Source of the DNA: Aureobasidium sp. EXF-3400
Taxonomy: Eukaryota > Ascomycota > Dothideomycetes > Dothideales > Saccotheciaceae
DNA: 64,000 nt
NCBI GenBank assembly: GCA_024195585.1
Contig: SWBL01000009.1
Span: 62,001-126,000, forward strand
Reading direction: 5' to 3'
The position numbers and the translations under genes are program-made. Positions 1 through 10,271 of this stretch are shown one piece after another. The notes under the pieces are model-generated. The model made no database searches. It was not told the origin of the DNA and was given only the letters and a program-made list of their open reading frames with translations. Position 1 is the stretch's first letter. Each line of letters starts with the position of its first letter.

Positions 1-538
1 GTGAGCTCTGTTGACAGCCTCCAGAGTCTCAGTGAAAGGGACGGAACGATCTGGTGCGTGCAGGTAGAAGATGTCGACACAATCAGTTCCTAGCTCAGCC
101 AAACTCTTATCGAGAGAGGCGAGGATGCTGTCTGCCTTGTGCATACCAGGCTCGTGAGGGTAGCACTTGGTCGCCAGGGTCAGACCACGGTCCTTCCAGT
201 GGGCATCCTTGGTCCATGCTTCCTGCTTTCCGCCAACATAAGTGCGAGCAGTGTCAATTTCATTGTAGCCCTGAGATTGCAGGTAGTCCAATGCCTTGTT
301 GTAGTCGGCGAGATCAGTTTGACGAGCACCCGAGTCGGTATCGGGACCCTAGTGATGTTAGCAAAGATAGGGAACATAGGTACTGCAAGCTTACAAAGGT
401 CATGGTCCCGAGGATGACTCTCGGCTTGCCGGTTCCTGTGAGCAACATTCTGGATGGAATTTGTAGGGAACGATGCGAGTTCTTAGATGAGATATCTCTC
501 ACGAAAGGTCTAATGGGAGAAAGAAAGTTCTTGAACAT
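1..538 (-). CDS. Aldo-keto reductase, AKR7 (aflatoxin-aldehyde reductase) type, partial
   Basis: NADPH-dependent aldehyde reductase of the AKR7 family, which reduces reactive dialdehydes and related carbonyls in the cytosol. Two exons are visible on the minus strand: 538-395 and 348-1, running off the left edge, so the C-terminal part is missing. The 46-nt intron starts GTAAGC and ends CACTAG, and the frame is continuous across it. The N-terminal exon ends VILGTMTF, and the next exon carries NEIDTARTYVGGKQE (Asp and Tyr of the AKR tetrad), LATKCYP (Lys) and FYLHAPD (His). ATG 538 was chosen because the frame upstream of it has only a TTG; the first ~30 residues are basic and Ser-rich and could be a mitochondrial presequence, which is inference. 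The gene is divergent from the transporter that follows. The family assignment is firm; the exact substrate cannot be told. Confidence 0.88.
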
Positions 539-982
539 GGACAGGAAGTGATAAGTGGACAAAAGACGACCGACGAGGACCCCTCATCGGCAGTGACGAA
601 AGAGGCAGCTACTAATATGGAGATAAGGCTAAACCCCGACAAAAGGCTATTCCAGCCGACTTCCTGCGGCAGACGCTCGCTGGCTTGTGATGGCCGATGA
701 TGATGGACTTTTGAAAAGTTGCACTGCTTGAACAGACATCAATCTGGATCAGATATATCCACGGAACAGACTCGTGGTCAAGTATTTAACAATTGCCCGG
801 CGCAGCTGATACAAGAGCAAAGACGAAACCCCCCTTCAACGCCCGGAGCGCATCGTGGTGGAGTCAGTAAGGGGAGTCCATCAGCCTCGTAATCACGCAA
901 CCAAGTCACGTTGCACTCTCCTGCCCACCCAAACCCTTATCTCGATCAAATCAGGACACTGCCGCGCAGTGCAACCGCGTGC
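539..982. other. Intergenic: divergent promoter region
   Basis: This 444-nt stretch lies between the divergent starts of the AKR7-type reductase and the SLC35F-like transporter. It must hold both 5' leaders and promoters. I see no coding potential and no clear TATA element. Confidence 0.6.
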
Positions 983-2527
983 ATGAATCCAAACAACCTT
1001 GGTGTAAAGCCGTCTAGCGCCCATTCGTCGTCAGCTACCAGTCCTGTCCATATTTCTAGGGACACATCACCCTTTACCGATCTGCCCCACCCTGATGCTT
1101 TGGAACTCGACGACTACAGCAAGCACCCGGATCAGGACGAAGACGATTTTGCTTGGGACGACAACTACGACGAAGACGACGATAGAGGCATGCCGTCAGA
1201 CTTACGCCCGGCAGAGAGCAGATCGCATGCTGCTCCATTGCTCTCGCCGGAGAACAAGCACCGCGACTATGCTTCCCCTCCAGGCAGTGCTGCCCTCCGA
1301 GAACGTCGCTCACGCCTACGAGAACGCGATCCTGATGTCGCCGCTGCCCGTGCCACAAAGCAAAAATACACATATGCTGCCGCCTTTCTGGTCCTCAGCT
1401 TGATCTCCTTCACCATCCAAACAGAGACTGCTGTATATATTCAACACTCGTTACATTGGAACAAAGCATACTGTATGCTATACTTTACCCACGGCAGCTG
1501 GATCCTGCTATGGCCCACACAACTAGCCATCCTGCGATTGCAGAAGCTAAACATGCCATGGGAGTCTTTCTGGCGCAGACACAAGGCCATTCTACGGAGT
1601 ACAGCTCAGATGGTCGAGCATCAAAGATTGGACATCCCACACCACATGCAAAAACAATCGCCCATTCCATACTTTATCAAGATGACCTCTATGGTTACTT
1701 GCGCACTCACTGTCGCTGGCGGCAGTTGGTACGTTGCCGTCGACTTGACCACTGCCTCCGACTTAACCGCCATCTACAACTGCTCAGCCTTTTTCGCCTA
1801 CGCCTTTGCCATTCCTCTGCTAGGCGAACACTTCAAATGGAACAAAGTCTTCGCAGTAGGCGTCGCCATCATCGGTGTGCTAGTAGTCGCATACGGCGAC
1901 ATCAACCCCAGCAAACACGGCAGCAAGTCCGGCGGCGGCGCAGGCGGCCCCACCGCCCCCGAACCCGAAGAAGCCTCCAACCGCGCCCTAGGCAACCTAG
2001 TCATCGGTGTGGGCAGCGTCCTCTACGGTTTCTACGAAGTGCTGTATAAGAAACTCGCCTGTCCACCCGAAGGCTGCTCACCCGGCCGCGGCATGATTTT
2101 CGCAAACACCTTCGGCTCACTCATCGGTCTTTTTACTCTTACCGTTCTCTGGATCCCCATCCCCATTTTGCACTACACCGGCATCGAAACCTTCGAACTC
2201 CCCACAGGAGAAGCAGCATGGATGCTTTTAATTTCCGTCATGGCAAACGCCACTTTCTCTGGCTCTTTTCTAGTCTTGATTTCCCTCACCAGTCCAGTGT
2301 TGAGTTCTGTGGCTGCCTTACTCACGATTTTCTTGGTGGCGGTGGTGGATCAATTGTTACCTCCGCCGCTTAATCAGCCGCTGACTGGTGCTGCTGTGGC
2401 AGGTGGATTGCTGATTATCGTGGCGTTTTTGCTCTTGTCGTGGGCGACGTATAGGGAAATGGCTGAGGAGAGGAGGAAAAAGGAATCAGAGGTCGAGATT
2501 GAATCTGATGTTGAGAGTGTGTTGTGA
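983..2527 (+). CDS. SLC35F-like DMT/EamA family membrane transporter
   Basis: Multi-pass transporter of the drug/metabolite superfamily, most like the SLC35F/THI74-type fungal proteins, usually of vacuolar or other endomembranes with unknown substrate. It is a single exon of 514 aa. The open frame runs upstream to a TTG at 911, but the first ATG is 983. Residues 1-120 are hydrophilic, with an acidic stretch (DEDDFAWDDNYDEDDD) and basic RERRSRLRER just before the first membrane segment. About ten hydrophobic segments follow; one pair carries LTAIYNCSAFFAYAFAIPLLG, the family's typical TM hairpin. A Gly/Pro-rich loop (about residues 315-330) splits the two EamA halves. The tail is charged (EERRKKESEVEIE). 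Its sense strand is C-rich to about 2290 and G/T-rich afterwards. Transporter class is confident; substrate unknown. Confidence 0.85.
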   Translation: MNPNNLGVKPSSAHSSSATSPVHISRDTSPFTDLPHPDALELDDYSKHPDQDEDDFAWDDNYDEDDDRGMPSDLRPAESRSHAAPLLSPENKHRDYASPPGSAALRERRSRLRERDPDVAAARATKQKYTYAAAFLVLSLISFTIQTETAVYIQHSLHWNKAYCMLYFTHGSWILLWPTQLAILRLQKLNMPWESFWRRHKAILRSTAQMVEHQRLDIPHHMQKQSPIPYFIKMTSMVTCALTVAGGSWYVAVDLTTASDLTAIYNCSAFFAYAFAIPLLGEHFKWNKVFAVGVAIIGVLVVAYGDINPSKHGSKSGGGAGGPTAPEPEEASNRALGNLVIGVGSVLYGFYEVLYKKLACPPEGCSPGRGMIFANTFGSLIGLFTLTVLWIPIPILHYTGIETFELPTGEAAWMLLISVMANATFSGSFLVLISLTSPVLSSVAALLTIFLVAVVDQLLPPPLNQPLTGAAVAGGLLIIVAFLLLSWATYREMAEERRKKESEVEIESDVESVL

Positions 2528-2947
2528 GAGAAACAAAGGTCTGGGATCTTGTTGATGTTCCGCCTCTTATAGATTGGGCGTTTCCCACTTCCTCGCATAT
2601 GAAAGGAGATACATTTGGTTCGCTTTGGAAAATTACTTGTGTATATAGCCTTTACATCATAAACCATACGCTGCATTGGGTCGGTGTTTTTTCCCTCTTT
2701 GCTACATGAGCAATTCAACCCTCTGCAATCTGACTCCTTTGTTATAGACCGAGAGTCAAATGCAACGAGAAAAAAAATCAAAAGTCAAAACAAACATTTC
2801 GTATTTCCCTTACGAGGAAACTAAAAACAAAAGAGATCTATCTTATTCCATCCCATTGCCAAACCCATCAATCGCATTCCATCATCCCTCGTCCATCATC
2901 TTCATCCACATCCATCATCCCCGTCTCGTCAACTTCCTCATCCTACC
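2528..2947. other. Intergenic: convergent 3' region
   Basis: This is the shared 3' flank of the transporter (+) and the Ser-rich unknown (-). From about 2840 the plus strand becomes very C/T-rich (CATC, TCC and CCT runs). A long plus-strand open frame crosses it (2760-3584), but it is a shadow of the minus gene and low-complexity sequence. No gene supported. Confidence 0.6.
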
Positions 2948-3565
2948 TTACCTCCCAAAACTCAATTCCTCCCCACTGTTCTCACTATCATCACTACTTT
3001 CCTCCCCACTACTCTCCACCGGACTCTCAAAAGGATCAGAAACTGCCCTCTCCACCTGCGGTCTCTGTTGGTGGTGTTCCTCATCCTCTCCATCATCCAA
3101 CGGAACCCTTTTCTTAGCTTCCGTAGTGCTGGGTCTGCGTTTAACACCCACCACAACTTCCTCTCCCTCTTCAAGTCCTTGGGTGATAGTTGTGGGATGT
3201 GCTGCTTCTTCATCATCGCCAGAATCTAAAGATGACGATGACGATGATGAAGAAGATGAATATGCGGATACCACTCTGGTTTGCTCACCCCCAGAAACAC
3301 CAATCAATTCATTAATCTGCCGTTCGGTTACTGCAGATAAGTCCAAATCGGGGAGATCGGATAGTGGTTGTGCAGGCATTTCAAAGGCTTGTTGTATGGC
3401 TGCTGCGTCGGAGGTATCTGGGTCTGTGCCTTGTAGTGCAGAACTTTCTTCTGCTTCTTGTTTGGCGCGTGCGGCCAGTCTTTCGGCGAATTTGTTGCGA
3501 GCGCGGCTGGGTGCGAGGTTTAGGGGTGCTGGTGAGGCTGCGGAGTTTGGTGAGGGTGGATTTGG
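2948..3565 (-). CDS. Unknown Ser-rich acidic protein, 3' exon; first exon unresolved
   Basis: I do not recognise this protein. The minus-strand exon from 3565 to the stop at 2948 encodes about 205 residues. It begins NPPSPNSAASPAPLNL, then a basic helix-like stretch (RARNKFAERLAARAKQEAEE), an acidic helical segment with DLPDLDLSAVTERQINELIG, a run of ten serines, KRRPST, and an acidic Ser tail (SSGEESSDDSENSGEELS). An excellent acceptor lies immediately upstream: TACTAAC at 3586-3580 followed by CACAG at the exon edge. The joining exon must end in phase 0. The best donor seen is GTACGC at 3648, but the frame ahead of it meets a stop without an ATG, so another intron or another start is needed. 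An internal ATG at 3379 would give 143 aa. Nuclear protein is a guess from composition only. Confidence 0.5.
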   Translation of the reverse strand, partial: PNPPSPNSAASPAPLNLAPSRARNKFAERLAARAKQEAEESSALQGTDPDTSDAAAIQQAFEMPAQPLSDLPDLDLSAVTERQINELIGVSGGEQTRVVSAYSSSSSSSSSSLDSGDDEEAAHPTTITQGLEEGEEVVVGVKRRPSTTEAKKRVPLDDGEDEEHHQQRPQVERAVSDPFESPVESSGEESSDDSENSGEELSFGR

Positions 3566-4054
3566 CTGTGGAGAGATGTGTTAGTAAGAATGTTCTCGTC
3601 AAGTTTGGAAAGGGGGAAATGTGTTTGTCTGTGCTATTGTGTGCGTACCTGGCAATGAATGTGTGGATTGGATTCGTGAAATGGTAGGGTAGAGAAAGGT
3701 CTGTTTCAGCGAGGATGCATGGGAGAAGGGATAGATGGAGAGAAAGGTGAAGGGTAGAAAAAAGTCTTGTATAGTACAGATAAGATCCTTCAACTCGAAG
3801 AGGGCATGAGGACTAAAGCCCACAGTCTCTTCAACAGTTGCAATCTCGTCATCAAATCGTTATAGCCAAAACCTCATTACAGAAGCCAAAAGACGCCGAT
3901 CAGAGATGTTTGGAACTGGATTTCCCACCTCTTGCTCTTCCCATGCGACACACGACAAAAGATGCAAAAAGACAAGATAAAGTGATTGGGGAGGAAAGGC
4001 AAATGTTTCAATGTGCAAAAAAGGTGTGTGTAGAGTGTGCGCGCAGAGTAGCAT
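3566..4054. other. Region between SAPS gene and Ser-rich unknown
   Basis: It holds the 3' flank of the SAPS gene and the unresolved 5' end (at least one intron) of the downstream minus-strand unknown. An ATG at 3720 opens a four-codon upstream frame. I could not place the true start codon of the neighbouring gene. Confidence 0.45.
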
Positions 4055-6899
4055 TTATCGGAAGTGGTTGATGTCGACATCGTCAAACGAGAGTTCACCG
4101 ACCTGCTCATCATCATCGACCGCCTTTTCCCTCTTCTCTCCGGTTATCGACTCCTCAAGATCATCGTCGTCATCATCGCCATTGCCGAAGCCACTGAGCA
4201 GGCCTGAGGACCCTGTGTCGTAGTTGCTTGCATCTCCTTGCTCTTGCAACGCCATACTGTCGGCCGGTACGGACAGAGCGCTCGAGTTGCTGCCGCCTGA
4301 AAAGTTGCCCTGGCCGAGCATGCTGTTAGCGCCCATGCCTACTTGTCGAGCACCAAATCCTTGATCAGGCTTGACGCCACCTAGAACAGCATTGTCGCGG
4401 TCTCTGGTCTCGGAAAGTGTTGTCTCCAGATATTGGATCCATTCGTCGCGAGTGATGCGTTCCATGATCTGATCACCAAGTACTTCTGGGGCCTGGCGAT
4501 CCTGCAACTTCAGCACCTCTTCAGCAATCAAAGTCAGGTGACCCATGTAGCCAAGACGCATGCCCTTCTCTTTCTGGGCATTGTCGGAAGCGGCCTGTCC
4601 ATCGAGAATGCGCTGAGTGACGTCTGCCTGAGAAGCCAAGTCGGTGCAGTTGGAATGACAGAATAGGTCAATAGCGAGGGTGCGGTTGTAGCCACGCTCG
4701 AAACTGCCATTGAAAACTTGTTGTACAACATCGTATACAACGTTGTGCAGGAAGTTGTTCCAAGGGAAGCGGAAGAAGAAATCCTATAGAATAAGTATAA
4801 CAAACGGTGCCCAACGCAGAAAGATGACTTACAAGAATGGTAGGGACGACTTGATGTTCGACAAACATGATCTTCAACAAGTCTCCGACAACGGGTGAAC
4901 CGTCTACATCGGCTTCCCAGAGACCGTTGTCGCCCTCGCCGGTGTGCGTATCGGGCTGCAGCGTAGCCGTACTATGGCTAGGATCCTCTTCGCTGGAGCT
5001 TGTCGCGGACTGCGTGTTTTTGCTGGGACTAGCAAACAGAGGTGCTGGCCTATCTTCAGGGTGCATGTCCACGTCTTCTTGGGCGGTCCTGGGCTGATCT
5101 GATGAAAAGTTGAGCTCGGATTCTTGAATATGTTGTTGAAGCTGCTGGGTCAACAGTGAGACACGGCGCTTACTCTCAGATTGAGGTTCATCGCCCTCTT
5201 GTTCAGGACTGTCAATGTGAAGTTGGCTGATTTCTTCCGTAAGGACGGTCGTGCTATCTTGGGACGACTCGTTTGGAACATGGTGGATGCTTGATGGGTC
5301 GTCCTGTTTTGTTAGAGGCGGCAGACTTGTATCTGCTGCAATCTCATTGAACTCGTCAGCTTCTGAAACGGCCACCTTTTCGAAACCATCTTCCTCGGAC
5401 GCATTTTGCACTTCAAGTCTCTTAATCTCTTCGGGCGATCCGCTGAGATCGTCATCCGGTCTTTGTGCGTGGTGGAAGCCGTGGCTATCGACACTGCTTG
5501 CGAAAGGCTCGTGCTCGTCGTACGAAGAGCCTTCGATGTTTTGTCCTGTAAGGCGTCCTGCGAGCTTGAGCTTTTCTCTCTCCTCGTCTCTGTGCTTGAT
5601 CTGAGCATCACTTCCGCGTTCGTTCAGGAGGGCCATGTTACTGCAGTGCAGAAGTTCGGCCATGAGTTCACATGTCTTGAATCTGTCGAAGCCAAGGGGT
5701 TGAATCTCCTTGCCAAAAGCAGTCTTGAGACCCGGCTTTTGAGCGCCAGCGCTTCTAATCAGATGCATGAAGTCAGGGATGTGTGTCGCAAATTGACGAA
5801 GAAGACTGCCAAGGTAAATGGGATCGGTAGTCCTAGGCTCGGGACCGACTTGGTTGTCGAGATCATAGTCTGAGTTGTTCTTGCGGATGACTTCGATGAT
5901 GATTCCGACTCCGACAGTCAAAGCGTTGCCTCCCGAGAGCATGTTGTTGATCAGGATGGTGGTGCATTCATCAGAAACGAGCTGTCTGGTCAGTTCGTTA
6001 GGACCGATGACAGTCTGATCCTGAGTGGTAGCATTCGCAGAAATAGTGATTATAGCCTTCAAGAAGTCGCCAGCGGCTGTTTGAGTTGAAGCACTGTTGT
6101 CGGGACCGAGGTAAGACAACAGGACGGGAATGAGGTCCTGTGTTTGCAGCCACTTTTCACGAAACTGTCAGCAACTCGAAAATTTAGAAGGAGCGATCCG
6201 ACTCACATCGACAATTCCTTGGCCTCCTGGAGCCTTCTCAAGACTGATGATCTTCAATAGTAGATCCATAATCATTGGGCAGTCGACATGTTGTAGCATG
6301 TCAGGAACGATGTGATTGAGGGATTTGAAGAAGGCTAGCATCTCGTCCGTCTTCTTGTCCAGCAGAGACTCATTGACCTTTGTGAAATAGCCAGCCTGTA
6401 GAGGGTCGAGAGGGGCAGGACGGCTGACATAGTGCCAGAAGTCACGAAGGTAGTTCTGGTACTCTAGCACGGCCTCTGTGATGGACCAGACATCTGAGGA
6501 AAGGACCTCGCATGCGACATAGGCATATTTTTTGCGCAAGGCTTCGCCCTTGTCTTCTTGTTCAGCGACTTCGGCAGCATCACCGCCAGCGTCAGACTTG
6601 TTGACAGACTTTGAACGCGAGCGCGAGGCAGACTTCTTGAAGAAGCTGATGGGAGAGGATCGGTCGGGCTCTTCATCCTTGGTGGTGGACGAGTGCGGGG
6701 GCTTGTCGGCAACGACGTATTCCAACAAAGCCTGGAGGGTGGATTCCTCCCTTAGGAACTCGATGAGTTTAGAATTGTTCTGCTTGAGCTCCTGGATCAG
6801 GTCGCTCTCGTCGAGCAGCTCTTCGAGCGAGACATTTTGCTTCTCGAGGATGGAGTCGATTGAGGAGATGTTGGCATAACCGCCGAAACGCCAGAACAT
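4055..6899 (-). CDS. SAPS-domain regulatory subunit of PP6/Sit4 phosphatase
   Basis: Regulatory subunit binding the PP2A-like phosphatase Sit4/PP6; homologous to yeast SAP155/SAP190 and fission yeast Ekc1. Three exons: 6899-6207, 6164-4833 and 4783-4055, all joined in phase 0, give 917 aa. Introns are GTGAGT..ACAG and GTAAGT..CTATAG. The start MFWRFGGYANISSIDSIL is the standard SAPS beginning, and the exon 1-2 junction restores FREKWLQTQDLIPVLL. The exon 2-3 junction restores DFFFRFPWNNFLHN, a hallmark of the family, followed by the conserved helical region through WIQYLETTLSETRDRDN. Between these parts are two long Ser/Glu-rich disordered stretches (about residues 75-120 and 445-650). The acidic tail ends DDVDINHFR. 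It is divergent from VPS60. Expected roles are cell-cycle and stress phosphatase targeting (family knowledge). Confidence 0.95.
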
Positions 6900-7360
6900 T
6901 GTGGCTCAAGCGATGGGAGCGTCGACGGGTTTGCGAGGACTTGGGTCGGGGAGGGGCTCTGGAGGTGATACAGAGATTGCTGTAGAGACTGGCGTGGGCA
7001 TGCCAGGGTGCCGGATGCCGGGCGGCGGAAGGTAGGGGTTATGTCTGGGGTGTTTTGGGTGTATCGGGTCGCAGCATGCAGTCGAGATGGGTGTTGGCAC
7101 TCGTCTTAGCAGTGAGCACTGTGTGTCTTGTCGAAGTGGACATCTAGCTAGGCCTCGTGCCCTGTGCGGACGGCGCGCTTCCACCGGCGAGCCTCCCGCC
7201 GATCTTCCGCCCAAGCCAACAACCTGGGGAAGTTGGTCGATGCCATTGTGCATACGAGCACTCTTGACATCACGAACAACTATCCATCACATACACCATA
7301 ACACATAACGACCATCTTCTCACTCCGAAACACACCAGCGCACGCGACACCTTCGCCACC
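6900..7360. other. Intergenic: divergent promoter region SAPS/VPS60
   Basis: This 461-nt stretch separates two divergent start codons and should contain both promoters. The minus-strand 115-codon frame here has no ATG context and looks like noise. Nothing else is supported. Confidence 0.6.
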
Positions 7361-8060
7361 ATGAACCGTCTCTTTGGTGGACGCAACACAGGCCCAAAGC
7401 CCACCCTGAACGATGCTATTGGCAATGTCGGTGCCTGCCACGAACCCACTCATGCTCGTCGTACTGACCACCCAACAGATGCAAACCCGTGTCGACACCA
7501 TCGACGTCAACATAGCTAAAATCAACGGCGAGTTGACCACCTACCAACAGAAGTTGTCCCGGATGCGCGATGGTCCCGGCAAGAACGCCATCCGTCAACG
7601 CGCAAAGGCCTGTCTTGAGCGTCGCCGCATGTACGAGAGTCAGAAGGACCAGCTCATGAGTCAGCAATGGAACATGGAGCAAGCAACAATGATGCAAGAC
7701 AATCTGCGCAATACAATGACCACCGTCGACGCCATGAAGACCACCACAAAAGAACTCAAAAAGCAGTACGGCAAGATCGACATTGACAAGATCGACAAGC
7801 TACAGGACGAGATGGCAGACCTCATGGATATTGGCAACGAGATCCAGGAGAGCATCAGTCGCAGCTACGATGTGCCCGAGGATGTCGACGAGGCCGAGTT
7901 GGACGCCGAGCTCGAGGCTCTGGGCGAGGAGGTCGATTTGGGAGAAGCTTCGTATGAGGGTGCCGACTCCATGCCTGCCTTTATGATGGACCAAAGTGCT
8001 CCTCCACAGTTCATCGACGAACCTCCGGAGAACAGCAAGATCAAAGAGACCGCCGGCTAA
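7361..8060 (+). CDS. VPS60: ESCRT-III associated Vps60/CHMP5
   Basis: Snf7-family protein of the late ESCRT-III machinery on endosomes. It binds Vta1 and stimulates Vps4 in multivesicular body sorting. Exon 1 is 7361-7426 and exon 2 is 7479-8060, giving 215 aa, close to human CHMP5. The join IGN-MQTRVDTID aligns length-for-length with IGTVDSRAESID of CHMP5, which fixes the intron even though its donor is an unusual GTCGGT. The MNRLFG start is typical. A long basic coiled-coil half follows (to about residue 100) and then the acidic half, with EIQESISRSYDVPEDVDEAELDAELEALGEE, the family's hallmark. The first in-frame ATG inside the unspliced frame is 7413, which would lose the MNRLFG end and was rejected. 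Confidence 0.95.
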
Positions 8061-8946
8061 GTCCCTTCTGTCCCAAGGCCCGAACATTCCTGTTTCATGA
8101 ATCACGACACTCCGCTGGATACCCATTACCACTTCCGAACAGCCTCTATACACATATCTGTTTCCATTTCGCAAGATAAGAATGCATTCGACCGCTGGTC
8201 TATGGAAGCTCTCTATCATTATCTCCACCTTTCGTCGAACCAAAATCACCGTGTTTCTCATCAACAAGTATCATTATCTGAGGTTTGTGAGCGCCTTCCT
8301 TTCTAGTACAGATTTTTGTCTTTCGTGAAACTTCTTATCTCCGTCCTCGCTGAGTTCTTGGGCTCTTTTACGTGCGTATTCTTCCTTTGCTCTGAATCAC
8401 CTCGCTTGGCTCTTGACGAGCATTCTCACTATCAGAATCCAAGACTTTATATCGCTTTTGAGCTCCGAAATATGCAGACCATCACTTGGATATTTAGGGT
8501 TGAAACCAGCGAACAGCGAATCAGACTGGGGAACCCGCCAACGCAGCTGATTGATCGACCACCTGCAGCCTTGGCCCTCTGGCGATCCAACAACCACTCG
8601 AACCTTTTCGTATAACAAACATGCAGGTCCACGGAGCTGACCGCCTCTTAGCGGGTTTTGTGCCCACTTGAATGGGAAGGTCGCATGGTGTTTCATCGTG
8701 GATATGCACACGTGGTGATAACGGTTGGGTATCTTGACTATGCTTTTGGTCAAGACCACTGCAACATAGGCGACCACCGAGTATCAGCAAATTGTATGCT
8801 TGGAAGAATGCTACTGTTGAACGGAAGAATGATCCAGGATTTGGGCTACACAAACATCTCGACTGTCATATAAGTTCCACGACTGCCCTCGAAGACACAT
8901 CCATTCCATCTTTGCAATATCTTTCTCACCAGCACTACTCCCAACC
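8061..8946. other. Intergenic
   Basis: It contains the 3' flank of VPS60 and the promoter of the secreted nuclease. Small open frames on both strands show no recognisable domain. A TATA-like element sits near the right end (separate entry). Confidence 0.5.
8867..8874 (+). promoter_or_regulatory. TATA-like element upstream of secreted nuclease
   Basis: CATATAAG lies 73-80 nt before the nuclease ATG, a plausible distance for a TATA box with a short leader. Position and sequence only; no transcript evidence. Confidence 0.35.
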
Positions 8947-9677
8947 ATGGTCTCCTCATCCATCCTCCTCCTCACCACAACCGCCAGTCTCGCCCTGGCA
9001 GCACCCATCACACCCCTCTCCCCCCGCGGCAACCTCCCCACCCCCATCTCCGCCGCAACAGCAATCCAATACCTCTCCTCCATCACCGTAGCCGCCGAAT
9101 CCAACTCTCCAGCCTACAACCGCGACCTCTTCAAACACTGGATAACCATCTCAGGCGAATGCAACACCCGCGAAACCGTACTAAAACGCGATGGCACTGG
9201 TGTAGTAACCTCCTCTGCATGTACAGCAACAGCAGGATCATGGTATTCTGATTATGATGGCAAGACTTGGTCAGCAGCTGCTGATGTGGATATTGATCAT
9301 TTGGTTCCTTTGAAGGAGGCTTGGGTTTCTGGGGCGAAGGATTGGACGAATGAGAGGAGGGAGCAGTTTGCTAATGAGTGAGTGTTTTTCTCCCTCCTCT
9401 TCCTTTTGCTCTACCCTTTCTTGAAACTAGGAAGTGATCAGTGAAATTGTAACCTTTGACTAACTTCTCCAACAGTCTTACCCGTCCTCAACTTTTGGCC
9501 GTCACGGATAGTCTGAATCAAGCTAAAGGCGATCAAGATCTTGCAGAGTGGTTACCTCCTCTGGTGGCGTACCAATGCGAGTACGTGCGTGCTTGGGTGC
9601 AGGTCAAGTCTTACTATGGCTTGACCATGGATAGTGCAGAGAAGGCTGCTGCTAGCAAAGTGCTTACTGGTTGTTAA
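8947..9677 (+). CDS. Secreted HNH (DUF1524-type) nuclease
   Basis: Predicted extracellular nuclease of the fungal HNH/DUF1524 group. Exon 1 is 8947-9377 and exon 2 is 9476-9677, 210 aa; the intron is GTGAGT..AACAG and the join reads QFAND-LTRPQLL. Residues 1-19 form a signal peptide with an Ala-rich cleavage region (LALAAP). The catalytic motif is DVDIDHLVPLKEAW, with His118 and the Asp before it as metal/active-site candidates. The usual downstream parts of the family are present: the Asn/Asp-Leu that begins exon 2, the WLPP motif and the Tyr-rich end (QCEYVRAWVQVKSYYGL). Cysteines at 72 and 92 and two near the end could make disulphides. It could serve in nutrient recovery from DNA or in degrading extracellular DNA; that is inference. 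The 5' half is strongly C-rich and the 3' half G/T-rich. Confidence 0.9.
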
Positions 9678-10271
9678 GAAACGGAATATAAGTCTCAGCT
9701 CCCATTTCTTGATGCTCCGATTTTTTGAAAACATTGTGTGGTCTTTGAAGTCCTTTTTGAAATAGTAATTTGTGACGGTACTCTACTCATGTTTAATCAC
9801 GCCTGAAGTCAACGTTTTCGGTCTTTTTGTCTGAATGATGGAAAAGGTCAAGGGGTATGTATCTTTATATTTGTAGTGGGTACATGATGTTTGAATCGTT
9901 GAAGTGTGGATGTTCTTGCTACTCCATGCTCTTGCCCTATGGAGGGGCTGAAGATATAAGGTTGCATAGAGACCATGATTGTGGCGTCTATATTTTCTAC
10001 GAGACCTGTGCCTGACAGCAGTCATCTTGTGAGAGGTTGTCCGTGTCTTGGGTTGCTCTTGTCGCAGCTTACAAGGCACATATCGCCAGATGTGTCCTCG
10101 TGTGATGTTCTGGGATAGCTCTTTCTGTGTTATCTGTTCGACGGCGACAGAGATGGCCTTTGAAGCTTGATCCAGGTTTTTTTTTCAAGACCTTGTTTCC
10201 GCCATCTTTGTTGCGTGAGCGAGCTGCAGTGTCGTGAGTTCTAGCCATTTTGCTTATATCTCTTTCTTCTT
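9678..10271. other. Intergenic: convergent region with an odd open frame
   Basis: It lies between the nuclease (+) and NCS6 (-). A minus-strand frame starts at ATG 10248 (MARTHDTAARSRNKDGG) and is interrupted after a run of nine A on that strand (plus T run near 10180-10188). A second minus frame continues to about 9783. I could not identify a family and do not call a gene. Confidence 0.4.

Noticed and set aside
2760..3584. 274-codon plus-strand frame
   Set aside because: It is a mirror of the minus-strand Ser-rich gene and of C/T-rich low-complexity DNA; the minus strand has the branch point and acceptor.
7413..8060. VPS60 as a single unspliced frame from ATG 7413
   Set aside because: It would lack the conserved MNRLFG start, and the spliced form aligns to CHMP5 without gaps at the join.
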